Positions 1 through 8,618 of a DNA stretch of 64,000 nucleotides are shown here, in pieces (positions within the stretch are counted from its first letter, which is position 1; each line of letters starts with the position of its first letter). Made by a program: the position numbers and the translations under genes. The notes under the pieces are model-generated. The model ran no database searches, was not told the origin of the DNA, and saw nothing but the letters and a program-made list of their open reading frames with translations. Source of the DNA: JAFDZV01 sp048594725 (GTDB taxonomy: Bacteria; Bacteroidota; Ignavibacteria; OLB7); NCBI GenBank assembly GCA_048594725.1, contig JBMDXA010000196.1, forward strand, positions 1 to 64,000. The letters are read 5' to 3'.

Positions 1-58
1 GCCAGCGCCGCGGCCAGCAGTCGGGGCGCGGGAACGGAACGGGACCATTTCGGCCATC

Positions 59-940
59 GTGCTGGGCATCGCCATCGTGGCCGGCGCACTCACGCTGCTG
101 ATGCAGACGCTCCGGGAACGCCGGGGACGAACCCGGCCCGCGCCTGCAACGCCGGAGGCGGCTCGGCAGGCGCCACGAACCGCCGCGCAGTACAGCATCC
201 GGAATCTCACGGTGGTGCATCACGATACCGACGGCACGGCCTTTACCGCGCTCGACGATCTCAGCCTGGATATACACGCCGGGGAATTCATCGCGGTGAT
301 CGGTCTTTCGGGAGCGGGAAAATCGACGCTTCTGCGAACGCTGAACCGTATGAACGAGCCTTCCTCCGGCAGCATCACGTTCGAGGGGAGCGATATAAGC
401 CATATCGCCGGCACGGAACTGATGCGGCTGCGGCGGCGAATAGGGTTCATCTTCCAGCAGTTCAATCTCGTGCGGAATATCTCGGTGATGAGCAATGTGC
501 TCAGCGGGCGATTGAGCCATATCTCCTGGATCGATTCGATGCTGGGACGCTTCCCGAAAAAGGATCGCGAGATCGCCGTTCGTTCCATTGCCGCCGTGGG
601 ATTGCAGGAAAAGGGCGCCAACCGTGCCGATCGGCTTTCCGGCGGCGAACAGCAACGGGTGGCGATAGCCCGCGCGCTGGCACAGGAACCGGCCGTGATC
701 CTGGCAGACGAACCGATGGCCTCGCTGGACCCGAAACTCTCGGAAGTAGTGCTCGATCTTCTCCGCCGTTTCAATCGCCAGGAGAATATCACCGTGATCG
801 TCAATCTCCATGTGCTCCAGCTGGCCCGCGACTACGCCGGCCGGATCATCGCCCTGAGAAAAGGGAAACTTGTGTTCGATGGAACACCAGCCGAGCTTAC
901 GCCGGAAATCGTGGAAATGGTGTACGAGCGAGGAGCCTAA
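59..940 (+). CDS. phnC: Phosphonate-type ABC transporter ATP-binding protein with N-terminal membrane segment
   Basis: ATPase subunit expected to energise uptake of phosphonate, phosphite or a related oxyanion with the PhnE permease encoded downstream. Seen: Walker A GLSGAGKST (residues 82-90), Q-loop FIFQQ (about 130-134), signature LSGGEQQ (193-199), Walker B VILADEP followed by SLDP, and the switch His in VIVNLH (251). The match to PhnC starts only near residue 46 (YSIRNLTVV). Before it lie a hydrophobic helix (residues 1-16) and a basic, Pro/Ala-rich linker. A GTG start is taken here, but the frame stays open to the left window edge, so the protein may be longer, or the real start may be internal. 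The stop codon TAA lies inside a copy of repeat family A. No substrate-binding protein gene is visible. Confidence 0.85.
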   Translation: MLGIAIVAGALTLLMQTLRERRGRTRPAPATPEAARQAPRTAAQYSIRNLTVVHHDTDGTAFTALDDLSLDIHAGEFIAVIGLSGAGKSTLLRTLNRMNEPSSGSITFEGSDISHIAGTELMRLRRRIGFIFQQFNLVRNISVMSNVLSGRLSHISWIDSMLGRFPKKDREIAVRSIAAVGLQEKGANRADRLSGGEQQRVAIARALAQEPAVILADEPMASLDPKLSEVVLDLLRRFNRQENITVIVNLHVLQLARDYAGRIIALRKGKLVFDGTPAELTPEIVEMVYERGA

Positions 941-1049
941 GTACCTACGGATAGGTTCCCTGAGATCCCCGGTACTGTTCGCACGAAGTTCGACTCCGTG
1001 CGCGGTGGCAGCATCAGGGGTCGCGGAGTGCAACTCCGCGACAACACAA
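937..1049 (+). repeat. Dispersed repeat family A, copy 1
   Basis: Starts with CTAAGTACCTACGG, overlapping the phnC stop codon, and ends at GCGACAACAC. It contains two inverted repeats around GTTCGAC/GTGCAAC cores flanked by GCGGAGT/ACTCCGC. Near-identical copies lie at 14728-14838 (opposite strand) and 62046-62153, with a degraded copy at 15062-15171. The rest of the 357-base gap to phnE (to 1297) holds no recognisable gene. Confidence 0.85.
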
Positions 1050-1257
1050 CAATAGAATGTCAGATAACTTTTGCCGAAGTACGTAGGAGGCCGAATTATC
1101 GCGCGGACCTTCTGCACGCTGTTCAATCACTTCTGCCAGCTATCAATTTCTACTATTAATTATCATCTATTATCCAGTAACCAGTGCAGCATTGATCCGG
1201 TTCACTGATGTGAAATCCCTTCCAGGGACTGAGCCCTGAGATCTACCGTTTCCCTCC

Positions 1258-1292
1258 CTCGTCAATCCGAAATCATCAATCGTAAATCCCAT
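1258..1292 (-). repeat. Repeat family C array upstream of phnE
   Basis: Degenerate AATC-x-AAATC units (AATCCGAAATC, AATCGTAAATC) run up to a few bases before the phnE start codon. Here the units read in the opposite sense to the gene they abut, unlike the copies at gene 3' ends. Confidence 0.6.
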
Positions 1293-1297
1293 ATCCC

Positions 1298-2065
1298 ATG
1301 TCTCGCCGATTATTCAGAACACTCTTGATTGCGCTTGCGGCCGGGTTTACGATCTGGTCGTTGCAGGCTACCGATTTCGATCCCGCACGGATTTACGAGG
1401 GATTTTTCGTGAAGCCGTTTTTCCGGCAGTTCCTCTCCGGTCTCTGGCCGCTCAACTGGGAGATACTGGATCAGGTGGCATACCAGACCCTGATAACGAT
1501 CCAGATAGCCTGGATAGGGACGTTGATCGCGGCGGTGATCTCGCTGCCGGTCTCGTTTGTGGCGGCACGAACCATCACCCCCGCTGTGGCGGCGGGTTCG
1601 GTTGCGCGATTCTTTTTCAACCTGGACCGCGCCATCGATGTGCTGATCGTTGCGCTGGTGCTGGTGGCGGCCGTGGGACTGGGCCCGCTGGCCGGCACGC
1701 TCGCCATCGCCATACACTCCATCGGATCGATGGGAAAACTCTTCACCGAGGCCATAGAATCGATCGATCGCGGTCCGGTAGAGGCGCTGGAATCCACCGG
1801 CGCCACGCGGGCACAGGTGGTGCGCTGGGGAGTGCTGCCACAGGTGATGCCCTATCTGATCTCCTATTTTCTGTATCGCCTGGAATTGAATATCCGCTCC
1901 GCCGTGGTGCTCGGCATTGTGGGAGCCGGCGGCATCGGCTTTCTGCTGCTCGATAATATCAAGCAGTTCCAGTATCAGAACGTCTCGATGATACTGCTGG
2001 TGATCGTGGCGCTGGTGATGCTGATAGATCTGCTCTCCGGCAGACTCCGGAAGGCGGTGGTGTAG
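1298..2065 (+). CDS. phnE: Phosphonate-type ABC transporter permease
   Basis: Inner-membrane permease, 255 aa, the usual PhnE length. Seen: an N-terminal hydrophobic helix, then a BPD-type transport domain from about residue 60 with several membrane spans. The EAA loop that docks on the ATPase is EALESTGATRAQVVRWGVLP (about 163-181), followed by the GIVGAGGIGFLL segment typical of PhnE. It would pair with the PhnC upstream; the two are separated by 357 bases of repeats instead of being tightly coupled. The start is an ATG directly after a family C repeat array, with no obvious SD. The family C repeat begins again right after the TAG stop. The transported substrate (phosphonate, phosphite or other) cannot be read from the sequence. 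Confidence 0.9.
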   Translation: MSRRLFRTLLIALAAGFTIWSLQATDFDPARIYEGFFVKPFFRQFLSGLWPLNWEILDQVAYQTLITIQIAWIGTLIAAVISLPVSFVAARTITPAVAAGSVARFFFNLDRAIDVLIVALVLVAAVGLGPLAGTLAIAIHSIGSMGKLFTEAIESIDRGPVEALESTGATRAQVVRWGVLPQVMPYLISYFLYRLELNIRSAVVLGIVGAGGIGFLLLDNIKQFQYQNVSMILLVIVALVMLIDLLSGRLRKAVV

Positions 2066-2101
2066 GGATGTGTGATTTGCGATTTTGGATTTTCGATTGA
2101 G
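2066..2101 (+). repeat. Repeat family C at phnE 3' end
   Basis: Immediately after the phnE stop: GATTTGCGATTTTGG then GATTTTCGATTGAGG. Same sense-strand consensus as behind fabH, mfd and the 19293 gene. Confidence 0.75.
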
Positions 2102-2169
2102 GAAGCCTGGGGTCCGGAACCCGGGAGAGAAAAAGAATTTCTCTGGTTGAGGGACGGTTTGTAAGGGGA

Positions 2170-2285
2170 GAACTCACGCAAAGACGCAGAGATCGCAAAG
2201 AAGAACCGGAGAGCGAGCCTGGACCATCTTCCTTGATTCCTTTTTTGCGTTCCTTTGCGGCCTGGCGTCTTTGCGCGATGCTTAT
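2170..2285 (+). repeat. CGCAAAG-type repeat with inverted arms
   Basis: Left part reads ACGCAAAGACGCAGAGATCG, right part contains TTTGCGTTCC, TTTGCGG and GGCGTCTTTGCGCG. This gives an imperfect inverted repeat about 115 bases across. The same CGCAAAG words form the extra hairpin in repeat B copy 1 (14117-14165). The gap 2066-2415 holds repeats only, no gene. Confidence 0.55.
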
Positions 2286-2415
2286 TGCTATGACGGCACC
2301 ACAACTACGCCCGGATAGCGATAAAAAAAATGGAGAGAGAATGCGGCAAGCGCATCCCTTCTCCATCCTGTATTTACTATTACCTACTATCTAGTAACGC
2401 CCGGCCGGCTCACCG

Positions 2416-3246
2416 CTACATCGTCGGCATTTCGATATTGAGCCGTTCCACGGCCTCGGCGGCGGCCTGCTGCTCGGCCTCCTTCTTGCTGCGGCCGCGT
2501 CCCTCTCCCTTCACCTCCTGCCCTACCATCACCTGCACGGTAAAGACCCGCTCATGATCGGGGCCCTCCTCCTTCACCACCACATAGCGCGGGGCTCCAA
2601 GTCCCTGTGCCTGCATATGTTCCAGGAGAATACTTTTGAAATTCTCATCGATGAAGAGAATTTTCTCGCAGGTTTCCGGGGTCAGGAGGGTACGGGCGAG
2701 AAACTCCTTCACCGGCGTAAGGCTGCAATCGCTATCAAGATAAATGGCGGCGATAATCGCCTCGAACGCATCGGCCAGCAGGGAATCATTTCCCTGCACC
2801 AGCGACTGCTCGGCCGAGGAATTCAGCAGCACAACTTTTTCCAGCTGGATCATCCGGGCGCAGAGCGTAAGCGCCTTGCGGTTGACCAGGCGGCTGCGAA
2901 GTTTGGTAAGCTCCCCTTCCTGAATATCGGTATACCGATGGAAGAGAAATTCACCGATCAACATATTCAGAATCGAATCTCCGAGAAATTCGAGCCGCTC
3001 ATTGCTGACGATCGATTCCTTTTCGGCCACCTGCAGGTAGCTGCGATGCACCAGGGCCTGCTCGAAATAAGCAGGGTTGATGATCCGGTACCCCATAGCA
3101 TCCTGCAGTAGCCCAACTGCGTAATCGGTCAGCAGTCCATGAGTGACGAACTGCTTCTTGTCGGAATAGGGCGCAAAAACGGTTTCGGCACTCGCATCCC
3201 GACTTGGCGCTCGTCCAAAGAGCTTGTTAACTAGTTGGCGACTCAT
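2416..3246 (-). CDS. rnc: Ribonuclease III
   Basis: Double-strand-specific endoribonuclease for rRNA and mRNA processing. Taken from the internal Met at 3246 (276 aa): the RNase III signature NERLEFLGDS is at residues 82-91, the second acidic helix DAFEAIIAAIYLD lies near 155, and a double-stranded RNA-binding domain follows from about 205 (GLGAPRYVV, GRGRSKKEAEQQAAAEA). The frame also has in-frame Mets at 3333 and 3327 that would add 29 residues without similarity; no SD decides between them. It is the last gene of the fatty-acid cluster, the position it has in Chlorobi. Confidence 0.95.
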   Translation of the reverse strand: MSRQLVNKLFGRAPSRDASAETVFAPYSDKKQFVTHGLLTDYAVGLLQDAMGYRIINPAYFEQALVHRSYLQVAEKESIVSNERLEFLGDSILNMLIGEFLFHRYTDIQEGELTKLRSRLVNRKALTLCARMIQLEKVVLLNSSAEQSLVQGNDSLLADAFEAIIAAIYLDSDCSLTPVKEFLARTLLTPETCEKILFIDENFKSILLEHMQAQGLGAPRYVVVKEEGPDHERVFTVQVMVGQEVKGEGRGRSKKEAEQQAAAEAVERLNIEMPTM

Positions 3247-3438
3247 TGCGCGCGTTTTAAGGAGGTATCTTTCAGCCGCGTTGCCATCATCGGCACGTTC
3301 CGGCCCCGGAGGAGGAGTTCGAGTCATCGGCAACGGATATTGAACTAGACGTAGTACCGCAGGACCTTGCGGCTCGTGTTCCGTTCACGCTCCCCGGGAT
3401 GGCATCGCACACCGGGCGGAGCGAACGGACTGCACGGC

Positions 3439-4695
3439 TTACTCCTGGTATGTCCGGAAGCAGAGCGAGGCATTGTGTCCTCCGAACCCGAAGGTGTTGG
3501 AGATAGCAACGCGGACATCGGCAGAGCGAGCCTGGTTAGGAACAAAATCGATATCGACCGCCGGATCCGGGGAGACGCTGTTGATCGTCGGATGGACGAT
3601 GCCATTGCGCAGCGTCAGGATGGTAGCGATCGCCTCGATGGCGCCGGCGGCACCCAGCAGGTGGCCGGTCATCGACTTGGTAGCGCTGATGAGCAGCTTG
3701 TAGGCGTGCTCGCCGAACGTGGTCTTGATGGCCTCCACCTCGGCGATATCTCCCAGCGGTGTGGAGGTGCCATGCACATTGATGTAGTCCACATCGGTCA
3801 TCACCAGCCCCGCATCGGCCACGGCCATCTTCATGGAGCGCACGGCCCCCTCGCCTCCCGGAGCCGGGGCGGTGAGATGATGCGCGTCGGCGGTCATGCC
3901 CACCCCTGCGATTTCGCCATAGATGGCCGCGCCACGGTTCAGCGCGTGCTCCAGCGTCTCCAGCACCAGCACCCCCGCCCCTTCTCCCATCACGAAGCCG
4001 TCGCGCCGCTCGTCGAACGGGCAGCTTGCGGTTTTCGGAGAATCGTTCCGGGTGGAGAGGGCGCGCATGGCATTGAACCCGCCGATCGACATCGGCGTGA
4101 CAACCGCTTCGGAGCCGCCGGTGATCATCACATCGGCGTTGCCGCGCTGCATCAGGATAAAGGCATCGGTGATCGCATGCGAGCTTGTGGCGCATGCCGA
4201 GGTGGTAGCGTAGTTCGGTCCCTTCAGGTTGTAGCGCATCGAGATCAGCCCGGCCGCGATGTTGGAGATCAGCATCGGGATGAAAAAGGGGCTGATACGG
4301 TGCGGTCCTCCGGTTTCGAACAGGGTGGTCTGCTGATGATGATAGGTCCACATCCCTCCGATACCGGAGCCGAAGATGGCGCCGGAGCGTTCGGGATCGA
4401 GCTTATCGGCGCTCAGCCCCGCATCGGCCATCGCCTCGTCGGCGGCGGCCAGAGCGAACTGGGCGAACAGGTCGGTGCGATTGGCCGTTCTCCGGTCGAG
4501 CCGCTGTACGGGATCGAAATTCTTGACTTCGCAGGCGAACTTCGTGTCGTAATCGGTGGCATCGAAACGTGTGATATAATCGGCCCCGCTCGCTCCGGCG
4601 AGCAGTGCATTCCAGTATTCGGGGCAGGTATTGCCGATGGGGGTTACCGCCCCCATGCCGGTTACGACCACCCTGCGACCAGAGAATTTCTCCAT
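3439..4695 (-). CDS. fabF: 3-oxoacyl-ACP synthase II (KAS II)
   Basis: Condenses malonyl-ACP with acyl-ACP during fatty-acid elongation in the cytoplasm. 418 aa, full length. The catalytic triad is visible: Cys168 in TSACATSSH, His308 in NVHGTSTP and His345 in KSMTGHLLGAAG, with Lys340; the C-terminal NTFGFGGHN loop is intact. It lies downstream of acpP by 267 bases that hold a GC-rich hairpin near 4801-4835, so it may be partly uncoupled from the genes upstream. Confidence 0.97.
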   Translation of the reverse strand: MEKFSGRRVVVTGMGAVTPIGNTCPEYWNALLAGASGADYITRFDATDYDTKFACEVKNFDPVQRLDRRTANRTDLFAQFALAAADEAMADAGLSADKLDPERSGAIFGSGIGGMWTYHHQQTTLFETGGPHRISPFFIPMLISNIAAGLISMRYNLKGPNYATTSACATSSHAITDAFILMQRGNADVMITGGSEAVVTPMSIGGFNAMRALSTRNDSPKTASCPFDERRDGFVMGEGAGVLVLETLEHALNRGAAIYGEIAGVGMTADAHHLTAPAPGGEGAVRSMKMAVADAGLVMTDVDYINVHGTSTPLGDIAEVEAIKTTFGEHAYKLLISATKSMTGHLLGAAGAIEAIATILTLRNGIVHPTINSVSPDPAVDIDFVPNQARSADVRVAISNTFGFGGHNASLCFRTYQE

Positions 4696-4962
4696 GTTCT
4701 GTCAGAGAGAGTGAGAGAACCGCCCGCGACAACGATGCGAACGGTGGTTGCGGGAACGCGATCCGTACCGGATCCGGGTACTGAGCTTGGAGAAAGAATG
4801 CCCGGCCTTGAGCCTTATGAGGCGGGAAGACCGGGCGAAACTCTCGTCAACATGAGAATGGGCGGGCTCGCCGGTGCCTGGAGCGGGTCTCCCGCAACGG
4901 CCTGCGCACGCACCGCAAGGGCGTGCAACGGGGAGAGGCGGACAACGCAGCCGGCAGAGAAC

Positions 4963-5214
4963 TTACGCGTTCTCGGTGGCCGTCTTCGACTGCAAATAGG
5001 TCACCGCATCGCCGACGGTCTGGATCTTCTCGGCATCGGCGTCGTCGATGGTGACGTTGAATGCCTTCTCGAACTCCATGATCAGCTCGACGGTATCGAG
5101 CGAATCGGCGCCCAGATCGTTGATGAAGGATGCCTGCGGAGTAATCTGAGTCTCCTCGACACCAAGCTTGTTGACAATGATTTCTTTGACCTTGGACTCG
5201 ACGTCTACTGCCAT
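4963..5214 (-). CDS. acpP: Acyl carrier protein
   Basis: 83-aa acidic carrier of growing acyl chains. The 4'-phosphopantetheine attachment Ser38 is in the canonical LGADSLDTVEL motif. Length, acidity and four-helix pattern are standard, with a short extra tail KTATENA. It sits between fabG and fabF as in most bacteria. A purine-rich AGAGA stretch lies before the ATG but no strong SD. Confidence 0.98.
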   Translation of the reverse strand: MAVDVESKVKEIIVNKLGVEETQITPQASFINDLGADSLDTVELIMEFEKAFNVTIDDADAEKIQTVGDAVTYLQSKTATENA

Positions 5215-5390
5215 TGTGTCTCTCCGAATGAACGAATATGTGTAATTGAGAAGATTGAGTGCGAAGAAAAGAAGAAGGATTCAGACCGATGACGCGGAAT
5301 GATCCGCGGGCCGGCTTCCGGAGATCCGGCCCGGCCCCTGCCCCAACCTGGGGCCATGGCATCCTGGTGAATGCCACGGCATCGGTGATG

Positions 5391-6197
5391 CTAGAGCATC
5401 GTCATACCACCATCGACGGCAAGTACCTGCCCGGTGATATAGGCTGCGTCATCGCTCGCCAGGAATGATGCCATCGCCGCCACATCGGCTCCCTGCCCGG
5501 CCCGCTTCAGCGGAACCAGTGCCATGAGCTGTGCCTGCTGCGACTCCCCGAGCTTGGTGGTCATGTCGCTCTGGATATATCCGGGAGCGATGCAGTTGAC
5601 CAGGATGTTCCGGGAGGCCACCTCCTGCGCGACCGATTTGGTCATGCCGGCCAGCCCCGCCTTGGAGGCCACGTAGTTGGCCTGGCCGGGATTGCCGACC
5701 AGCCCCACCACCGAGCCGATGTTGATGATGCGTCCCCAGCGCTCCGACATCATCGGGCGAAGCACGGCCTTCGTTGCCAGGAATGCGCTCGTGAGATTGG
5801 TCTTGAGCACATCCTCGAAGTCCTGCTGGCTCATACGCAGCACAAGGGTATCCTTCGTGATACCCGCATTGTTGACCAATATATGGATTTTCCCCCACGC
5901 CGAGAGCACCTTTTCGACGAGAGCGTTGATCTGCCCGGCGTCGGTGACATCGCACTGAATGGCCTGAGCCCGGTCTTCGCCGAGCTGCCCGACGAGCTCG
6001 ACCGCGGCATCCGGCGAGGAGTTGTAGGTGAAGGCCACGCGTGCCCCATCGGCCACCAGCCGTTCGACGATCGCCCGGCCGATGCCGCGCGCGCCGCCGG
6101 TGACCACTGCCACCCGTCCGGCAAGACGTCCCCCTGCGGCTTCCGCCGGAGCGCCGGCGGCGCCTGCATCCTGCGATCCGATAGCTGCTTCGCTCAT
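5391..6197 (-). CDS. fabG: 3-oxoacyl-ACP reductase
   Basis: NADPH-dependent reduction of 3-oxoacyl-ACP. Short-chain dehydrogenase fold: cofactor motif GGARGIG (34-40), NNAG (109-112), and the catalytic tetrad Asn134, Ser162, Tyr175 and Lys179 in SVVGLVGNPGQANYVASK. At 268 aa it is about 20 residues longer than usual because of an Ala/Gly-rich N-terminal extension (residues 1-25); no internal Met offers a shorter start near the fold. Only 19 bases separate it from fabD. Confidence 0.96.
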   Translation of the reverse strand: MSEAAIGSQDAGAAGAPAEAAGGRLAGRVAVVTGGARGIGRAIVERLVADGARVAFTYNSSPDAAVELVGQLGEDRAQAIQCDVTDAGQINALVEKVLSAWGKIHILVNNAGITKDTLVLRMSQQDFEDVLKTNLTSAFLATKAVLRPMMSERWGRIINIGSVVGLVGNPGQANYVASKAGLAGMTKSVAQEVASRNILVNCIAPGYIQSDMTTKLGESQQAQLMALVPLKRAGQGADVAAMASFLASDDAAYITGQVLAVDGGMTML

Positions 6198-6216
6198 GAA
6201 TTCTTATCTCCCTCGG

Positions 6217-7146
6217 CTAGTTGGTTGATGCATTGAACGTCTCCACCCCGGCCAGATCGCCGATCCCGCTCCCCTTGGCCTGCGGGGTGATCCGCTTGAC
6301 CAGCCCCTGCAGCACCGTCCCCGGCCCCACCTCGATGAACTCGGCGGCGCCGTCGGCGGCCATCCGCTGTATCGTCCGGGTCCACTGCACAGGCGCGGTG
6401 AGCTGTTCCAGGAGCGACTCGCGTATCGCCTCGGCGGAGGTCACCGGCTCGCCGGTGATATTGACATAGACCGGGAAATCGGCGTTGCGGATCGGGGTGC
6501 CCTTCAACGCTTCGGCCAGCCTGGCGCCGGCCGGCGCCATCAGCGGGGAATGGAACGCCCCGGAGACATTGAGTTCCTTCGCCATCCGGGCACCGCTCTC
6601 CTTTGCCCGCTTCATCACCTCGGCCACCGCCTCCGGCGTGCCGCTCACCACCACCTGTCCGGGGGAGTTGAAGTTGGCGGACTGCACCACGCCGATCTCA
6701 TCCCACACCGCGCGGCAGATCCCTCCCACCGCATCATCCTCCAGCCCGATGATGGCCGCCATCGTGCCGGCCGTGGCTCTGCCGGCCTCCTGCATCGCCT
6801 CGGCACGGATCTGCACCAGCCGCAGGGCGTCATCGAAGGTGAGGGCGTTGGCAACGGTAAGCGCCGTGTATTCACCCAGCGAATGACCGGCCGCCATCGA
6901 CGGGCGCGGCTCATCCAGAAGCTGGTAGAGCGCGTAGCTGTGCAGGAAGATGGCCGGCTGCGCGTTGCGGGTCTGGCGAAGTTCATCCTCCGGCCCCTCG
7001 AACATCACTCCGGTCAGATCGCATTTGAGCACATCGTTGGCCCGGTTGAAGATATCGCGCAGGATGCCATTGCCGTTGCCGAGATACGCATCACGTCCCA
7101 TACCGACGAACTGCGATCCCTGCCCAGGGAAAAGAAAAGCTCTCAT
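6217..7146 (-). CDS. fabD: Malonyl-CoA:ACP transacylase
   Basis: Loads malonyl units from CoA onto ACP. 309 aa, usual length. It has the PGQGSQ motif near the N-terminus, the nucleophile Ser89 in GHSLGEY, the catalytic His199 in SGAFHSPLM, and the C-terminal EVGPGTVLQGL. It lies 19 bases upstream of fabG in the transcription direction, but a 382-base repeat-bearing gap separates it from fabH. Confidence 0.96.
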   Translation of the reverse strand: MRAFLFPGQGSQFVGMGRDAYLGNGNGILRDIFNRANDVLKCDLTGVMFEGPEDELRQTRNAQPAIFLHSYALYQLLDEPRPSMAAGHSLGEYTALTVANALTFDDALRLVQIRAEAMQEAGRATAGTMAAIIGLEDDAVGGICRAVWDEIGVVQSANFNSPGQVVVSGTPEAVAEVMKRAKESGARMAKELNVSGAFHSPLMAPAGARLAEALKGTPIRNADFPVYVNITGEPVTSAEAIRESLLEQLTAPVQWTRTIQRMAADGAAEFIEVGPGTVLQGLVKRITPQAKGSGIGDLAGVETFNASTN

Positions 7147-7528
7147 GGTAGAAGTAAATGCGGGTGAGGCTGGGATAGTTAGTAGAACTGGTTAGTAGTA
7201 CTTGGATCCTGGTTCTTGGAGAGGAAGCGGGATTGTAGTACCGGGGGCAGGTCCGTGGTCGCTGCAGGTCCCTGGTCAGTGCGCCGCCTGCGGCGGCTGT
7301 CCGTGGTGGGTCGTCGTTAGAGATGAGTCTCAATTCCTAACGGCGACTGACCAACGGACGACGGACCAGGGAGTCCCGCTCACATCGTACATCGAACATC
7401 GAACATCTCCCGGCGGACTACCGGCCACGGGCCCTCTTCTCCCAAATCGTCAATCGAAAATCTGAAATCGTCAATCTCAGATCATCAATCAGGATAATCG
7501 AAAATCCAGAATCGCCAATCGAAAATCC
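7147..7528. other. Repeat-filled gap between fabD and fabH
   Basis: No gene seen. Holds TTAGTAG/GTTAGTAGTAC words near 7180-7205, a CATCGTACATCGAACATCG run near 7382 and a long family C array at 7441-7528. Such a gap is unusual inside this otherwise compact cluster. Confidence 0.7.
7441..7528 (-). repeat. Repeat family C at fabH 3' end
   Basis: On the minus strand it begins 0-2 bases after the fabH TAG and reads GGATTTTCGATTGGCGATTC, then TGGATTTTCGATT, then further GATT-CGATT units. It is the longest array in the window (about 88 bases). Confidence 0.75.
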
Positions 7529-8524
7529 CTAATAGGCCCATTTCAGATAGGCGCCGCCGAAGGTATATCCGGCGCCGAAGGTTACCAGCACCAGGCCATC
7601 GCCTTTCTGGATGAGCCCCTGTTCCCACCACTCGCTCAGGCAGATCGGGAGGGTGCCGGAGGTGGTGTTGCCGTAGCGGTTGATGTTCACCATCACCTTC
7701 TCCATCGGCACGCCCATGCGCTCTGCGGTGGCCGAGATGATACGGAGATTCGCCTGATGAGGGACCACCCAGCGCACATCATCCGGGGAGAGGCTGTTGC
7801 GGCGCATGATGTTCTCGGCCGCATCGGCCATTCCCGGCACCGCAGCCTTGAACACCGCCCTTCCCTCCTGCACGATGTAGTGCTGCCGGTTGGTGACGGT
7901 CTCGATCGACGGGGGGCGGAGCGAGCCGCCGGCCGGCATATACAGATGGGGAACGCCGGAGGGATCGACGCCGAGATCGAAATCGATCAGCCCCACCGAA
8001 TCATCCTCGATCGGCTCCAGCAGCACCGCGCCGGCGCCGTCGCCGAAGAGCACGGCGGTGTTGCGGTCCTGGAAATCCATGATGGAGCTCATCTTGTCGG
8101 AGCCCACCACGATCACCTTCTTGTGCATGCCGCTCTCTATCAGGCGCGTGCCCACGTTCAAGGCGTACAGGAACGAGGAGCAGGCGGCCTCCAGATCGAA
8201 CCCCCACGCCTTCGGGGAGCCGAGCTTCCCCTGGATGATGCTGGCGGTCGGGGGGAAGAGCATATCCGGCGTCACCGTGGCAACGATGATGCATTCGATC
8301 TCGTCGGCGGTGATACCGCGCCGCTGGAGGCAGACGTTGATGGCCGCAACGGCCATATCGCTGGTGGCCCCTTCCTTCAGGAACCGGCGCTCCACGATCC
8401 CGGTCCGTTCACGGATCCACTGATCGTTGGTTTCGAGGAAGCCTTCGAAATAATGGTTGTCGATGACGTTATCCGGGACGAAGTGCCCCACCGAAGTGAT
8501 CGCCGCTCGTGAAAGCGATTTCAT
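7529..8524 (-). CDS. fabH: 3-oxoacyl-ACP synthase III (KAS III)
   Basis: Starts fatty-acid synthesis by condensing acyl-CoA with malonyl-ACP. Taken from the Met beginning MKSLSRAAITS (331 aa); a longer in-frame start at 8563 adds 13 unrelated residues. Catalytic Cys115 in LEAACSSFLY, His in VVPHQANLRI and Asn in NRYGNTTSG are present, as are the DQWIRERTGI and FGDGAGAVLLEP segments. It lies 94 bases downstream of plsX. The Cys motif reads ACSSF where many FabH have ACAGF, a small variation near the acyl pocket. Confidence 0.96.
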   Translation of the reverse strand: MKSLSRAAITSVGHFVPDNVIDNHYFEGFLETNDQWIRERTGIVERRFLKEGATSDMAVAAINVCLQRRGITADEIECIIVATVTPDMLFPPTASIIQGKLGSPKAWGFDLEAACSSFLYALNVGTRLIESGMHKKVIVVGSDKMSSIMDFQDRNTAVLFGDGAGAVLLEPIEDDSVGLIDFDLGVDPSGVPHLYMPAGGSLRPPSIETVTNRQHYIVQEGRAVFKAAVPGMADAAENIMRRNSLSPDDVRWVVPHQANLRIISATAERMGVPMEKVMVNINRYGNTTSGTLPICLSEWWEQGLIQKGDGLVLVTFGAGYTFGGAYLKWAY

Positions 8525-8618
8525 AACGTTGCTGGAATGTTCTGTTGAATGTCCTCGGGTCACTGCAACCGGGCCCGACCGGCCGGGGAGCGCTCCCCTG
8601 TTGATACCGGCGCCAGGA

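Noticed and set aside
3367..5292. 641-codon plus-strand open frame
   Set aside because: Antisense to fabF and acpP, which have full catalytic motifs; the long frame is a by-product of high GC and codon bias.
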